From Deltaproteobacteria bacterium (GTDB lineage: Bacteria > Desulfobacterota > Binatia > Binatales > Binataceae), in assembly GCA_021831785.1 (NCBI GenBank), contig JAKBMB010000006.1:62001-126000 (forward strand): a DNA stretch of 64,000 nt, read 5' to 3'. The notes under the pieces were generated by a model. That model worked only from the letters and a program-made list of their open reading frames with translations. It did not search any database and was not told the origin of the DNA. The position numbers and the translations under genes were made by a program. Positions 51,576 to 61,591 of this stretch are shown here, piece by piece. Each line of letters starts with the position of its first letter. Position 1 is the first letter of the stretch.

Positions 51576-54122
51576 TCATCGAAGCCACAGTATCTCCCAG
51601 GCCTCCAGCGGAACCAGCGCGTCGGCGTGATGCGGTATAATGCGCGGCGTGTAGTGGTCCGCAGGCCGATCCTTCTTGACGGACGCCTGATAGAACCAGC
51701 CGTTGACCGCGCCGGTCACGGCCTCTACCTTCTCCATCGCAATACGCACAGGCTCGGCGCTACCACCTAGGGCGTCCGCATAAAGCTCGGCCCGGACCAA
51801 GTCGGAATCCAATCGGCCGAGATAGACCTGCACGCGCATCACGTACTGAGCGTTTTCTTCCTGCACGTAGAGGTTTCCGAACCGGACTTCGGACCAGTGA
51901 TGTCGAAGCGAGCTATACCATTCCTCAAGCTGGGAGGCCAAAGCGCCTTTATCGGCTGCTCGCCGCCGGTAACTCATGGCCGTCGGATAGTAGCAGCGTT
52001 CCGCGTACTCGCGCACCATCCGATTGCTCGAGAAACGTGGGGCGAGCCGGCCCATGCTGGCGCGGATGTGGGCGACCCACTTAACCGGTATCCCCCGTTC
52101 ATCGCACTCGTAAAAGGCGGGGACGACCTCCTGTTCGAGAAGGCGATAGAGCTCCTGCGCCTCCTGGGCGTCCCAGCGCGCATCTTCGTCATGTTCCTGC
52201 TGATCGCCCAAGGCCCAGCCGACTTCCGGAGCGTACGCCTCGGCCCACCAGCCATCGAGCTCGGAGAGATTGAGTCCGCCGTTGACCAGGAGCTTCATGC
52301 CACTGGTACCGCAAGCCTCCCATGGACGGCGCGGGGTGTTTATCCACAGGTCCACGCCTTGGACCAGCTCGGCAGCGAGCGCCATATCATAGTCCTCGAG
52401 GAAAGCCACTCTACCCCGCACTTCCGGGCGCCGGGCGTACTCTATCCATTCACGCACCATGCGTTTGCCTTCCTCGTCGGCCGGGTGCGCCTTGCCGGCC
52501 ACCACTAGCTGGGCGGGACGGTCGGCGTTGGTGAGAATGCGGGTGAGCCGTTCCGGATTGTGGAGCAGCAGATTCGGGCGCTTGTATGCGGTAAAGCGGC
52601 GGGCAAAGCCAAGCGTGAGCGCGTTGTAGTCGAGATGTTCAGCAACGGCGAGACCAACGCTATCGCCCAGCGCTGCGCGATGATGCACGGCGCGCCGCCG
52701 CACGAGTTCGACAAATGCTCGCCTGCTGTTCATTCGAAGAGTCCAGAACGCCTCGTCGCCGACACAGCGGACAGCTTGTTCGACTTCCTCAAGCGTGCCG
52801 ATCCAGCGGCCCTTGCCGCAGCTCTCGGTCCAAAACGCATCGGCGACTGCCGAATCCCAGGTCGGAACGTGGACACCGTTGGTGACGTGCCCGATCGGCA
52901 CCTCGGGCTCCGGCCAGCGCGGGAACAGCGACTGAAAGATGCGCCGGCTCACTTGGCCATGCAAGCGGCTCACCGCGTTTGCGCTTCCGCAGCCACGCAT
53001 CGCCAGGTAGGTCATGTTGAAAGGTTCGCTGGGATCATCAGCGTCGCGACGGCCCAGCGCGAGCAACTCCGGAAGGCCGATGGCGAGGTCCTTGACGTAG
53101 TCCTTGAAGTAGGCGGCGATCAGCTCGGTCGGGAAACGATCGAAACCCGCCGGCACCGGGGTGTGCGTAGTGAAGATGTTCCCCGCTCGCGTGCAGCGCA
53201 ACGCGATCCCGAAAGAGCAGCCGGTACGTTGCCTGAAATCCCGCGCCCGCTCGAGCACCGCGAAGGCCGCGTGGCCCTCATTAAGGTGGCAAACCTCGCA
53301 ATCAATCCCCAGTTCCCGGAGCAAGCGCCAACCGCCGACTCCCAAGACGATCTCCTGCTGAAGCCGCATCTCCGGGCCTCCACTGTAAAGTTCGCCCGTG
53401 ATGCCACGGTCGACCGGCAGGTTGAGCGGGTCATTGCTGTCGAGCAGGTAGAGCGTGACGCCCCCGACCACGACCTGCCAGCCGCGCAGATAAACTCTTC
53501 TTCCGAGCAATTCCACCGCCACGCGCAGCCATTCGCCGCCCGCGTCGCGCACCGGGGTTACCGGCAGCATCGCCGGATTGTTGTACGGAAAGACGGCGAC
53601 CTGATCACCGTCGGCGCCGATGGCCTGGCGGAAGTAGCCCTGCTGATAGAGCAGGCCGATCCCAACCAGCGGAACACCAAGGTCGCTGGCTGTCTTGAGA
53701 TGGTCGCCGGCAAGAATCCCGAGGCCACCGGCATAAATGGGCAGCGCCTCGCTCAGCCCGAATTCCATGCTGAAGTAGGCAACCGGCTTGAGCGCGTCCG
53801 GGCCATATGCGGTGGTAAACCATGACGGACGACGCAGATAGCGTTCCCTGGACTCCTGCAGACGCTGCAATTCCGTCATGAAGGCGGAATCCCGAACCAG
53901 CTCCTCAAGGCGCGCCAGCGATACGCTCTGTAAGATGAGCCAAGGATTGCCGGTTGCCTCCCAAAGCTCCGGGTCGACTTGTTCCCACAGTCGGTCGGCT
54001 TCGTGGTTCCAGCTCCAACGCACATCCAGCGCCAGGTCGCTCAGAGTTTCCAGTCCCGCCGGCAGCGTCCTTGGAAGGTAATGGCTGGCGGCTCCCCGGG
54101 CGCTTTCAGTCACGCCGTTCAT
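51576..54122 (-). CDS. glgP: Alpha-glucan (glycogen) phosphorylase
   Basis: 848 residues of the GT35 branch with an N-terminal DUF3417 region (LSDLALDVRWSWNHEADRLW). YFSMEFGLSEALPIYAGGLG binds substrate, HLNEGHAAF is typical, and the PLP-lysine lies in ACGTSGMKLLVNGGLNLS. It releases glucose-1-P from stored glucan. It follows the MFS gene by about 95 bases on the same strand and may supply energy in starvation. Confidence 0.94.
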   Translation of the reverse strand: MNGVTESARGAASHYLPRTLPAGLETLSDLALDVRWSWNHEADRLWEQVDPELWEATGNPWLILQSVSLARLEELVRDSAFMTELQRLQESRERYLRRPSWFTTAYGPDALKPVAYFSMEFGLSEALPIYAGGLGILAGDHLKTASDLGVPLVGIGLLYQQGYFRQAIGADGDQVAVFPYNNPAMLPVTPVRDAGGEWLRVAVELLGRRVYLRGWQVVVGGVTLYLLDSNDPLNLPVDRGITGELYSGGPEMRLQQEIVLGVGGWRLLRELGIDCEVCHLNEGHAAFAVLERARDFRQRTGCSFGIALRCTRAGNIFTTHTPVPAGFDRFPTELIAAYFKDYVKDLAIGLPELLALGRRDADDPSEPFNMTYLAMRGCGSANAVSRLHGQVSRRIFQSLFPRWPEPEVPIGHVTNGVHVPTWDSAVADAFWTESCGKGRWIGTLEEVEQAVRCVGDEAFWTLRMNSRRAFVELVRRRAVHHRAALGDSVGLAVAEHLDYNALTLGFARRFTAYKRPNLLLHNPERLTRILTNADRPAQLVVAGKAHPADEEGKRMVREWIEYARRPEVRGRVAFLEDYDMALAAELVQGVDLWINTPRRPWEACGTSGMKLLVNGGLNLSELDGWWAEAYAPEVGWALGDQQEHDEDARWDAQEAQELYRLLEQEVVPAFYECDERGIPVKWVAHIRASMGRLAPRFSSNRMVREYAERCYYPTAMSYRRRAADKGALASQLEEWYSSLRHHWSEVRFGNLYVQEENAQYVMRVQVYLGRLDSDLVRAELYADALGGSAEPVRIAMEKVEAVTGAVNGWFYQASVKKDRPADHYTPRIIPHHADALVPLEAWEILWLR

Positions 54123-54216
54123 GACCCTTAGATTGTACCAACCGCGCCGTCAGCAAATAAGCGGCGGACCGAGGCGCTAAGGCGCGCTCCGCGGGCGCGC
54201 CGGCCAAGCCTGCAAG

Positions 54217-55614
54217 TTATTCGGCGTTTTCGGCGCATGCCGCGCTGGTCAGCTCTTCGGGCGGGCGGATGTTGCGGAACAAGACGTAATAAAGGGTGGT
54301 GTTAAGCGCCTGCAAAATAGCTGCGCCTTCCAGGGGCAACCCAAGCCACACGTTGTCCATCAGGTAGCCGGAAAAGTAGGGGATTATCGCCATCGCGGCC
54401 TGCGAAGGAAAATTGGAAATGCCCGCGGCACTGGCGCGTTCCTGGGGCTCGATTATTCCCATCAGGTAAGACTGGCGGACAGGCACCGAGACCGTGTTGA
54501 AGACCGTGCGCAGGGCGTAAAACAGCGCCGCCAGCCAGAAGTTCGGCATCAGCGCCATCACCGCCAGCAACACGCTCGAAATGGCGCGGGTTATGATCAC
54601 CGTGCCCACCGCGCCCAGCCTGAAAGCCAGGCGCCCGGCGACCAAGAAGGGAACCGCGGCCGCGAGGTTGATAAAGAACAGCAAGCTTCCGAGCTGGACG
54701 GCGTCCGCGCCGAAACGCCGATAGAACCAGTAGACGATAAACGGACCGAACATGCCGATGGCAAGCCCGTTGGTAGCGTTGGTCACCATGAAACGCGCGA
54801 CGATTCGCCATGACCTGCGCGAAAGCCCCGACAAAGGGCCTCGCGCAGGTCGGGCCGGGAATCGCAAGTTTTGCGAACCGCGCCGGCGCGTCTCGCGCAC
54901 GGGAAGCACTGCCACAGCCATCAGGACCCCCACGAATGCGGTGAACAAGAACAGTACGTCATAGCCCTGAAGCAGTGTGAGGCGGGTGGTCCGGTGAACG
55001 AGCTGCGGTGCCGAAGCCAGCAGCGAACCTGCCGCGCTCGCTAGCACGCCGACGAATGAGAGCACGCCAAAGATCGTGGTACGGTCAAGGTCGCTCGAAT
55101 GTTCCGCAATCAGAGCCTGAGCCGCGGGATAAAAGGGACCCCATGCTCCCCCGCGGCCGGCGCCCCCGCCACCGCCGTAGGTCCCGAGCGCTCCGGCAAA
55201 GATGATAACGGAGAAGCTGTGCGAGAGACTGAATGCCACGCCGCTTGCCGCCACCATGAGCGAGATCAGGGCGATCAAGTTCTTGCGGCCGAGCCGATCC
55301 GAGAGAATCCCCACGCCTGCCGCCAGCAAAGCGCTCGCGATCGCCGTGACCGCCGAAAGGATGCCCAGTTGGACCGCCCCGTAGCCCAACACCGCGAGGT
55401 ACAACGGAATGATCACCGCCATGTAGCCTTGGGTAAGGCTGCGTAAGGCGCGGGCAACAAAGAGCCAGAACAGGTCGCGGTTCATCCAAAAGAGATAACG
55501 GTTCGGCTGCTGGCGGGAGACTTCATTGGAACCCCTTCCGCTCGGTTCGCCGGCTTCAAACCCGGACCCGGCGCGTCCCGACACCCCATCGGCGTAATTG
55601 TCGGTTTTCACCAT
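54217..55614 (-). CDS. MFS transporter
   Basis: About 465 residues with twelve hydrophobic segments. GILSDRLGRKNLIALISL is the classical loop 2-3 motif. The N-terminus up to residue 35 is polar. I favour the ATG at 55614 (MVKTDNYADG); an earlier ATG at 55707 would add Cys/Ser-rich sequence without support. A glycine run GTYGGGGGAGRGGAWGP lies after the fourth helix. Substrate unknown. Confidence 0.85.
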   Translation of the reverse strand: MVKTDNYADGVSGRAGSGFEAGEPSGRGSNEVSRQQPNRYLFWMNRDLFWLFVARALRSLTQGYMAVIIPLYLAVLGYGAVQLGILSAVTAIASALLAAGVGILSDRLGRKNLIALISLMVAASGVAFSLSHSFSVIIFAGALGTYGGGGGAGRGGAWGPFYPAAQALIAEHSSDLDRTTIFGVLSFVGVLASAAGSLLASAPQLVHRTTRLTLLQGYDVLFLFTAFVGVLMAVAVLPVRETRRRGSQNLRFPARPARGPLSGLSRRSWRIVARFMVTNATNGLAIGMFGPFIVYWFYRRFGADAVQLGSLLFFINLAAAVPFLVAGRLAFRLGAVGTVIITRAISSVLLAVMALMPNFWLAALFYALRTVFNTVSVPVRQSYLMGIIEPQERASAAGISNFPSQAAMAIIPYFSGYLMDNVWLGLPLEGAAILQALNTTLYYVLFRNIRPPEELTSAACAENAE

Positions 55615-55707
55615 TTTGCCATCAGCGCCATCAACGCGAGGAGCAAGTCCGGGCTGCGATGCTGCAAAGGCCGGCGCGCAACAGTGCGAACTCCGGCTGC
55701 GAAGCAT

Positions 55708-56242
55708 GCGATCGCGACAATCCTAGTCAAACGGGTTCCTGCCGGCCTAGCGCCGACGCGAGAAAACCTCTGCGTAGCCAACCTCGACAATCGAACGATC
55801 TTACGGCTAGATGCTAACACTAAACCGCTTACGGAGTCGCCCAGGCCCGCGGAAGACGGCCCTTCTCTTGCGGTTCGGCAGCGGCAGGAAGCGTCTGAGC
55901 GCTCATGACCGCTCCGCTCTCAACCGAACGCCCGCCCAAACCGCACCGTCGAGGATATACATCGCGTGAGCGTCGCTGCGGGCGCGCGAGGAGGGACCGA
56001 GTGCGGCGGTCTCGTCTTTGAGCGCGCGAATATCCCGACAACCCAGGGCGAGCAGCACGAAAAATTGCTTGCGGTCTTGCGCAATGCGAGGTGCGCGCGA
56101 GAGACGTGCTCGTGAGAGTCTGGTCCGAAACGGGCCGGCGCGGCGCGAATCTCGGCGGGTTTGCCGATCAGGGGTTCAAGCGCGGCCGTCGTTTCATCAG
56201 TTCGTTCAGTTCGGCTTCGGAAAAATTTGGCTGCTGCTTACC
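55708..56242 (-). pseudogene. Gap with a probable frameshifted gene relic
   Basis: No intact gene. On the minus strand, short protein-like pieces follow one another in different frames directly after prs: FSEAELNELM, then TAALEPLIGKPAEIRAAPAR and FGPDSHEHVSRAHLALR, then RKQFFVLLALGCRDIRALKD ending at a stop near 55903. Codon use looks coding in each piece. I cannot name the family; a decayed gene is the best reading. Confidence 0.3.
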
Positions 56243-57181
56243 TCATCGGCGACCCAGGAGCCGGCTCATCGACTCACCGGCGTTCAGCCGCCTCACTGTT
56301 TCGGCCAGCATCGGCGCAAGGCTCACCACCTGCAGCGGCAGCGAACCGTGCTCCGGCATCGAGAGACTGTCAGTGACCACGACGCGTTTGAGCGGCAAAG
56401 CTGAAAGCCGACGAATCGCGGGGCCCACCAGTAAGGCGTGGCTGGCGACGACGGTGATCTCGCGCAGACTTCCGGCGGCGATCAGGGCTGCCGCGGCGGC
56501 CTCGATAGTGCCGCCGGTTGATACCATATCGTCCACGATCACCGGCACGCGTCCGGCGACCTCGCCGGCAATCCCGCGCACCCTTACTTCTTCGCCGCTG
56601 AGGCGGGTCTTGTGGGCAATGGCGATAGGCCGGCGCAGCGACTCCGCGTAGCGCTCGGCGAGCTTAACCGCTCCCAGGTCCGGCGCAACGATTACGCTCT
56701 TGTCGGTGACCAGCTCCTCAATCGCGTTGGCCAGTAATGACACCGCGCTCAAGTGCTCCAATGGGATGCCGAAGAATCCTTCGAGCGAAACGCTGTGAAG
56801 GTCGACGGCGACAATGCGCTCGAAGCCGGCAACTCCCAGCGCGTCGGCCACCACGCGCGCGCCGATCGCCTCCCGCCCCCTTGCCCGGCGATCTTGCCGC
56901 GCATATCCGAGGTACGGAACGACCGCGGTGAGACGGGCTGCGCCCGCCCTCCGGCTGGCGTCAGCGAGGAAGAGCAATTCCATCAGGTGACCGTCCACCG
57001 GCGGACCCGTAGGCTGGACCAGGTAGACGTCGCAGCCGCGCACGCTCTCCTGGATTTCGGCATGCAGCTCGCCGTCGGGAAAACGGTCCAGAACGGAGCG
57101 GCAGACCCGGGTTCCGAGCCTTGCGGCGACCGAGTCTGCCAGCGACGGGTTTCCGGAGCCGGCTAGAATGACGAGCTTCAT
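56243..57181 (-). CDS. prs: Ribose-phosphate pyrophosphokinase
   Basis: About 312 residues. LVILAGSGNPSLADSVAARL opens the fold, RFPDGELHAEI is the ATP loop, VPYLGYARQDRR the flexible loop, and VIVDDMVSTGGTI the PRPP-binding loop. The ATG at 57181 fits family starts better than one nine codons upstream. It makes PRPP from ribose-5-P and ATP. In this block it is probably an extra, stress-linked copy, since a phosphoribosyltransferase fusion lies 5 kb away. Confidence 0.93.
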   Translation of the reverse strand: MKLVILAGSGNPSLADSVAARLGTRVCRSVLDRFPDGELHAEIQESVRGCDVYLVQPTGPPVDGHLMELLFLADASRRAGAARLTAVVPYLGYARQDRRARGREAIGARVVADALGVAGFERIVAVDLHSVSLEGFFGIPLEHLSAVSLLANAIEELVTDKSVIVAPDLGAVKLAERYAESLRRPIAIAHKTRLSGEEVRVRGIAGEVAGRVPVIVDDMVSTGGTIEAAAAALIAAGSLREITVVASHALLVGPAIRRLSALPLKRVVVTDSLSMPEHGSLPLQVVSLAPMLAETVRRLNAGESMSRLLGRR

Positions 57182-57438
57182 GTCGGTCCGCTCACATACG
57201 TTCGCCAATCATTCATTCGCTGTCATCTAGCAGCATTGGCCATGCCACAAATGATTAGCGCGACGCAACCCAAGCTTGGCGCAGGCGCGACATCAAACCG
57301 CTTAGCCCGGATTCGGAAGTGATGCTGATGGATACAGCTACGAACCCGATGGAAGCAGCGGCGAAGGGCACAATTGCGCAGAAATAGGCGTGCTTCCGGT
57401 CTTCTGAATGGCACGAACCGTGAAAAGGTAAGATCCGG

Positions 57439-59172
57439 ATGGCCAGATTTTCAGAAAATGCGCTGACCGTTCTCCAGGAACGTTATCTACGCCGGGACGA
57501 GAGCGGTCATACAATCGAAGACCCGGACGGGATGCTGCGGCGCGTGGCCGAGGCGGTGGCGGTTCCCGCCCGCGACTTCGGCGAGGATCCCGGGTACTGG
57601 GAGGAGCGGTTTTTCCAACGGCTGAACGCTCTTGAGTTTCTTCCCAATTCGCCGGCGCTGATGAATGCGGGAGTGCCCAACGGGCAGCTCGCGGCATGCT
57701 TCGTACTGCCGTTGCACGACGACCTCGACTCAATCTTCGGCGCGCTCGCGCTGGCGGCACGAATTCAGCAAAGCGGCGGAGGCGTCGGTTTCTCGTTCAG
57801 CGAGCTTAGGCCGGCCGGCAGCCAAGTCCGCTCCACCGGAGGAGTGAGCTCCGGCCCGCTGTCGTTCATGGAACTGTTCAATCATGCGACTACGGTCATC
57901 CGTTCCGGCGGCAGGCGGCGCGGCGCGAACATGGCGGTGCTTCGAGTCGAGCACCCGGACATCCGCGAGTTCATCAACGCGAAGCTCGTTCCACACGCGC
58001 TTGAGAATTTTAACCTCTCAGTGGGAATCACCAACGAATTCCTTCGTGCGCTTGACGCGGGCGCCAAGTTCGCGCTGCGGAATCAGCGCACGAGGCTGCC
58101 GATGGCCACCGTAGATGCGCGCGCCCTATTCGACGCTATGGTGGACGCTGCGCACGACTCAGGCGACCCGGGACTGCTTTTCCTCGACGAGATCAATCGT
58201 CACAATCCGACGCCGGCGCTGGGCCGGATTGAGACCACGAACCCTTGCGGCGAGCAACCGCTGTTGCCTTACGAATCTTGCACGCTCGGCTCGATCAACC
58301 TCGCGGCTTTTGCCCGAGAGGCGGACATCGATTGGGAGCGTCTGCGCGAGGCGATCCACGACGCCGTGGTCTTTCTCGACAATCTTATCGAAGCATCCCA
58401 TTACCCGGCCAAGGAGATCGAGTCGGCAACGCGGCAGAGCCGTAAGATCGGACTCGGCGTGATGGGGCTCGCCGATCTGCTGGCAGTGCTCGGTATTCCG
58501 TATGATTCCGACGAAGCGGTGGCGTTGGGCGAACGGATCGCCGCGGCGCTTACGCGCGAGGCGCGAGTCAAGTCGATCGAGCTTGGCGCGCGGCGCGGCT
58601 CGTTTCCGGCGTTGTCCGAAAGCATCTGGCCTGCCCGGGGCATTCGTACGCTGCGCAATGCGGCCGTAACCTGTGTTGCGCCGACCGGCACGCTGAGCCT
58701 GCTTGCGGGATGCTCGAGCGGGATTGAGCCCTTTTTCGGGCTCGCCAGCGTCAGGCGTGCGCTGGACGGGCGCACCTTGACGGAGGTCAATCGCGCGGCG
58801 CTTGATGCGCTCAAAGCGTTGGGCCCCAGCGGCCTTCGCGCGGTCAAAGAGATTTGCGAGCACGGCTCCATGCGAATGGTCCCAGGGATACCCGAAAAGC
58901 TTAAGCGGCGCTTTCCGATCGCGCTGGAGTTACATCCGCTCGACCATGTTCGGATGCAGGCCGCCTTCCAGAGGCATGTCGATGCAGCCGTTTCCAAAAC
59001 GGTCAATCTGCCGGCAACCGCTTCGGTGGACGATGTGCGGGAAGTCTTCGACGCGGCGCGAAGGCTCAAGCTCAAGGGCGTTACGGTTTACCGCTACGGT
59101 TCCAAATCAACTCAGGCGCTTTCGCTGGTTAACGATGAACGCGCCCCCGATTGCCGCGAGTGCGCGGTGTGA
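57439..59172 (+). CDS. nrdJ: Adenosylcobalamin-dependent (class II) ribonucleotide reductase
   Basis: 577 residues, on the short side for NrdJ. Reductase cysteines Cys87 (AACFVLP) and Cys281 (SCTLGSINL), radical Cys270 within NPCGEQ (Asn268, Glu272), SGGGVGFSFSELRP, and the C-terminal redox pair CRECAV (572, 575). It reduces ribonucleotides without oxygen need, using B12. No N-terminal ATP-cone is seen. It is divergent from prs with 257 bases between. Confidence 0.93.
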   Translation: MARFSENALTVLQERYLRRDESGHTIEDPDGMLRRVAEAVAVPARDFGEDPGYWEERFFQRLNALEFLPNSPALMNAGVPNGQLAACFVLPLHDDLDSIFGALALAARIQQSGGGVGFSFSELRPAGSQVRSTGGVSSGPLSFMELFNHATTVIRSGGRRRGANMAVLRVEHPDIREFINAKLVPHALENFNLSVGITNEFLRALDAGAKFALRNQRTRLPMATVDARALFDAMVDAAHDSGDPGLLFLDEINRHNPTPALGRIETTNPCGEQPLLPYESCTLGSINLAAFAREADIDWERLREAIHDAVVFLDNLIEASHYPAKEIESATRQSRKIGLGVMGLADLLAVLGIPYDSDEAVALGERIAAALTREARVKSIELGARRGSFPALSESIWPARGIRTLRNAAVTCVAPTGTLSLLAGCSSGIEPFFGLASVRRALDGRTLTEVNRAALDALKALGPSGLRAVKEICEHGSMRMVPGIPEKLKRRFPIALELHPLDHVRMQAAFQRHVDAAVSKTVNLPATASVDDVREVFDAARRLKLKGVTVYRYGSKSTQALSLVNDERAPDCRECAV

Positions 59173-59189
59173 CTGCCGTGACGCGGCAG
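59173..59189 (+). terminator. Hairpin directly after nrdJ
   Basis: CTGCCG-TGACG-CGGCAG, a perfect 6-base stem and 5-base loop, begins at the base after the nrdJ stop codon. No U-run follows, so it might only protect the message end. Confidence 0.25.
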
Positions 59190-59302
59190 GATCGCAGCGA
59201 TGCCGGTACGCCGGCCGCGTGGCCATAAGAGATGCGCCTCGGCGCTGCGCTTCGGCGCCGCGCGGGGCGCGAGATTGCGGCTAGCTTACGAGGGTTAACA
59301 GC

Positions 59303-59485
59303 ATGCCGGTGAACGTCGTTAAAACGTATGAAGATGAGATCGCATGGGAACGCGCTAAGGCTCGAGCCCGCGAGCAGTATCCCGATGCGACCGGAGAGCG
59401 CTTCTACAGAATCGTGATGGCGATCTATAAGAAGATGACTCACTATCGCCCGCATTCCAGGCACCGCTCCGAGCACGGATGTTGA
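59303..59485 (+). CDS. Small protein of 60 residues
   Basis: PVNVVKTYEDEIAWERAKAR and YRIVMAIYKKMTHYR form two amphipathic helices; the tail is His/Arg/Ser-rich. GAGGG precedes the ATG. I recall similar short highly charged proteins (VKT-x-EDE-x3-WERAK) as conserved unknowns in soil bacteria. It lies between nrdJ and the DksA-like gene within the stress block. Confidence 0.55.
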   Translation: MPVNVVKTYEDEIAWERAKARAREQYPDATGERFYRIVMAIYKKMTHYRPHSRHRSEHGC

Positions 59486-59724
59486 GCAGCCGCCGCCCAA
59501 CTCAAAACTCGGCAAGGTACGGATAAACCTAGTCGGGCGCCGAGGGACGGCGAGCGAGGTATGTGCCTGCACCGCGCTGTGAGAAAGAAAATCGTAGCGC
59601 GCTTCGATGCCCGGTTGATCACGATAGTAAGGATCGGACCCACATCTCCAACGCCTACCACATGGCGAAATAGCGCAAGCGCGGTTTAATGGCGACAACT
59701 AGAGGGTGAACCGTCGGTGATTGC

Positions 59725-60312
59725 TCAACCGGACCGCTTCTTTTGCGAGCGAGCGCGCCTCTTCTTTCGCCCCGGGGCCGATTCTGTTGGTTCCTCGGGC
59801 CCAAAAGGCCGTTGAAAGTGGACAGTCGCTTCCTCTTCCGGTCCGGTACTGCGGTATTCGCGTTGCGAAGGTTCCTCCATCTCTTCGGGCAAGGTCCATT
59901 GCTGATCGTATGGCGGGATCGTCGCGCCTTCGCCCCACCCTCGCTTCGCGCGATTGCGCTTTTCCTGACAATCGACGCAGTACGCGGCAAACGGGAGCGC
60001 AATTAGACGCTCGATAGGAATCGGCTCGTGGCATCCCAGGCACGCGCCGTACTTGCCGGCATCGAGCCGCGCGAGTGCCTCGTCAACGAACCGCAGTTTT
60101 TCCTCCTGACGCGCGATCAAGCCCGCGTGCATTTCGACATCGGCGGTAGAACGCGCCACGTCCATCTCGTCCGCAGGCGGAGGCTCGGCCTCCTGTTCCT
60201 GGTCGCGCCGCAGCTCTTTGACTCTTTCATAGGTCTCGTCGCGAAGCCGAACGAGCATATTTCTCAGCAGCTCGCGGCGCCCACCATCGGTGTTTATCGG
60301 TTCAAATACCAT
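59725..60312 (-). CDS. DksA/TraR-type zinc-finger protein with long C-terminal tail
   Basis: 195 residues. A long N-terminal coiled coil (about 12-85, with DEMDVARSTADVEM at the position of the DksA tip region) and a C4 zinc finger with Cys91, 94, 112 and 115 (CLGCHEPIPIERL ... YCVDC). DksA homologues bind the RNA polymerase secondary channel and alter promoter use with ppGpp. The last 75 residues (Glu/Pro- then Lys/Arg-rich) are unusual for the family. Confidence 0.85.
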   Translation of the reverse strand: MVFEPINTDGGRRELLRNMLVRLRDETYERVKELRRDQEQEAEPPPADEMDVARSTADVEMHAGLIARQEEKLRFVDEALARLDAGKYGACLGCHEPIPIERLIALPFAAYCVDCQEKRNRAKRGWGEGATIPPYDQQWTLPEEMEEPSQREYRSTGPEEEATVHFQRPFGPEEPTESAPGRKKRRARSQKKRSG

Positions 60313-60502
60313 ATCTTTGGGCCTTTTTGATCAACGACCTTCAACCGGCTTAATCGCAGTCTCTCGGCTCCGGCTCGCCGCAGCCGGATTCGGCGTGACT
60401 TCGCCGGGCTGACGATTCGCATGCGCTTGGTACGGGCGGATGGCGTCAACCAGCCAGCCACCCGCCCTTATACCGAGGCGATTCAGGACAAGCACGCGCC
60501 GT

Positions 60503-60991
60503 CTACGATGCGACGGTCATTTCCGGCAACGCCCGGCGCTCAGAAACGGATGCCAGCGTTTCCGACACGCTTTCCCCGGTGACCTGCACGCGCCTGCCCA
60601 TCGCTGCTTGACGCCGCGCCTCGCGGGCGATGTCATCGAGCGAGAGTATCCCGGCCAGATGCTCGTTCGGATCAAGCACCGGAAGCCGTCTCACCCGATT
60701 GTCGCGCATCAGCGCTTCGGCCTGGCTGATACCGTCACTGGCGTGACAGAAAATCACTTTGTGTGCCATCGCCGTACCAACCGGGATGGCCCAGAGCTGC
60801 TTGCCCTGGGTGTACGCGGCCATAGCGATGTCGCGGTCGGTAACGATGCCAACTACGCTGCCGTCGCCGTTGGCGCTGACGATGGGAACGCAACCGCAGT
60901 CGAATTCCCACATCAGCTCGGCGGCGCGATTGAGGGGGTCCGTCTCGGTACAAACCTTCACCTCGCGCGTCATTATTTGCTCGACTTTCAC
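60503..60991 (-). CDS. CBS-domain protein
   Basis: About 162 residues, two CBS motifs: VEQIMTREVKVCTETDPLNR with VSANGDGSVVGIVTDRDI, then CHASDGISQAEALMRDNRVR with LAGILSLDDIA. The pair binds adenine nucleotides in many homologues. GGGAGG seven bases before the GTG at 60991 sets the start and rejects a longer frame. It follows hsp20 on the same strand. Confidence 0.9.
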   Translation of the reverse strand: MKVEQIMTREVKVCTETDPLNRAAELMWEFDCGCVPIVSANGDGSVVGIVTDRDIAMAAYTQGKQLWAIPVGTAMAHKVIFCHASDGISQAEALMRDNRVRRLPVLDPNEHLAGILSLDDIAREARRQAAMGRRVQVTGESVSETLASVSERRALPEMTVAS

Positions 60992-61053
60992 GTTAAATCC
61001 TCCCGCATCACTGCTCACTTCACATTCAGTAGGCGCTTTGGGCTGTACTCGCC

Positions 61054-61572
61054 TCACACGGCTTCGCTCTTCTTCTCCGTGCCAGCTTTGGGAGCCTCGA
61101 CCTGGATTTTCACTTGCTTGGGAGCGGCCTCCTTGGGCATGGGCGCGGTCAGCTCCAACACGCCGTCGTGGTAGGTGGCTTTCAGGTCTTCAGCCTTGAT
61201 TCCCTGCGGTAGCGGGATCGAACGCTCGAAGGACCCGTACCGGATTTCGCGTCTGAAGAAGTCCGCCTTCTTGGTCTCGCGCTTATCCTCACGGTGTCCT
61301 TTAATCGTTAAGACCCCGGCCAGGACCTTAATGTCAACGTCCTTCGGATCGATGCCCGGGAGGTCGGTGCGCACCACGAACTTGCTGTCTTGAATGAAGG
61401 ATTCTATCGCCGGACGCGCCCCCGCAGACTCCCGCTCGCCGAAGAACTCGCGGTCGAAGGGCAAACGGCCGAACCAGTCGCGGTCGAAGCCAAATCTTTC
61501 GAGCATGTCATCGAACTCGCTGCGGAACCGATCCAACTCTCTCGACGGTCTCCATCTCTCAAGGAATCCCAT
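61054..61572 (-). CDS. hsp20: Small heat-shock protein Hsp20
   Basis: 172 residues. Alpha-crystallin domain from about 56 to 150: FVVRTDLPGIDPKDVDIKV, GVLTIKGHREDK, FERSIPLPQGIKAEDLKA and the motif YHDGVLELTAPMPK. The N-terminus is Phe/Arg/Asp-rich, as usual for oligomer contact. It holds unfolding proteins in the cytoplasm. Confidence 0.95.
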   Translation of the reverse strand: MGFLERWRPSRELDRFRSEFDDMLERFGFDRDWFGRLPFDREFFGERESAGARPAIESFIQDSKFVVRTDLPGIDPKDVDIKVLAGVLTIKGHREDKRETKKADFFRREIRYGSFERSIPLPQGIKAEDLKATYHDGVLELTAPMPKEAAPKQVKIQVEAPKAGTEKKSEAV

Positions 61573-61591
61573 TGTCTTTTCCCCCTGTCTC

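Noticed and set aside
52560-53825. A 421-codon plus-strand frame opposite glucan phosphorylase
   Set aside because: Shadow of a fully conserved GT35 enzyme.
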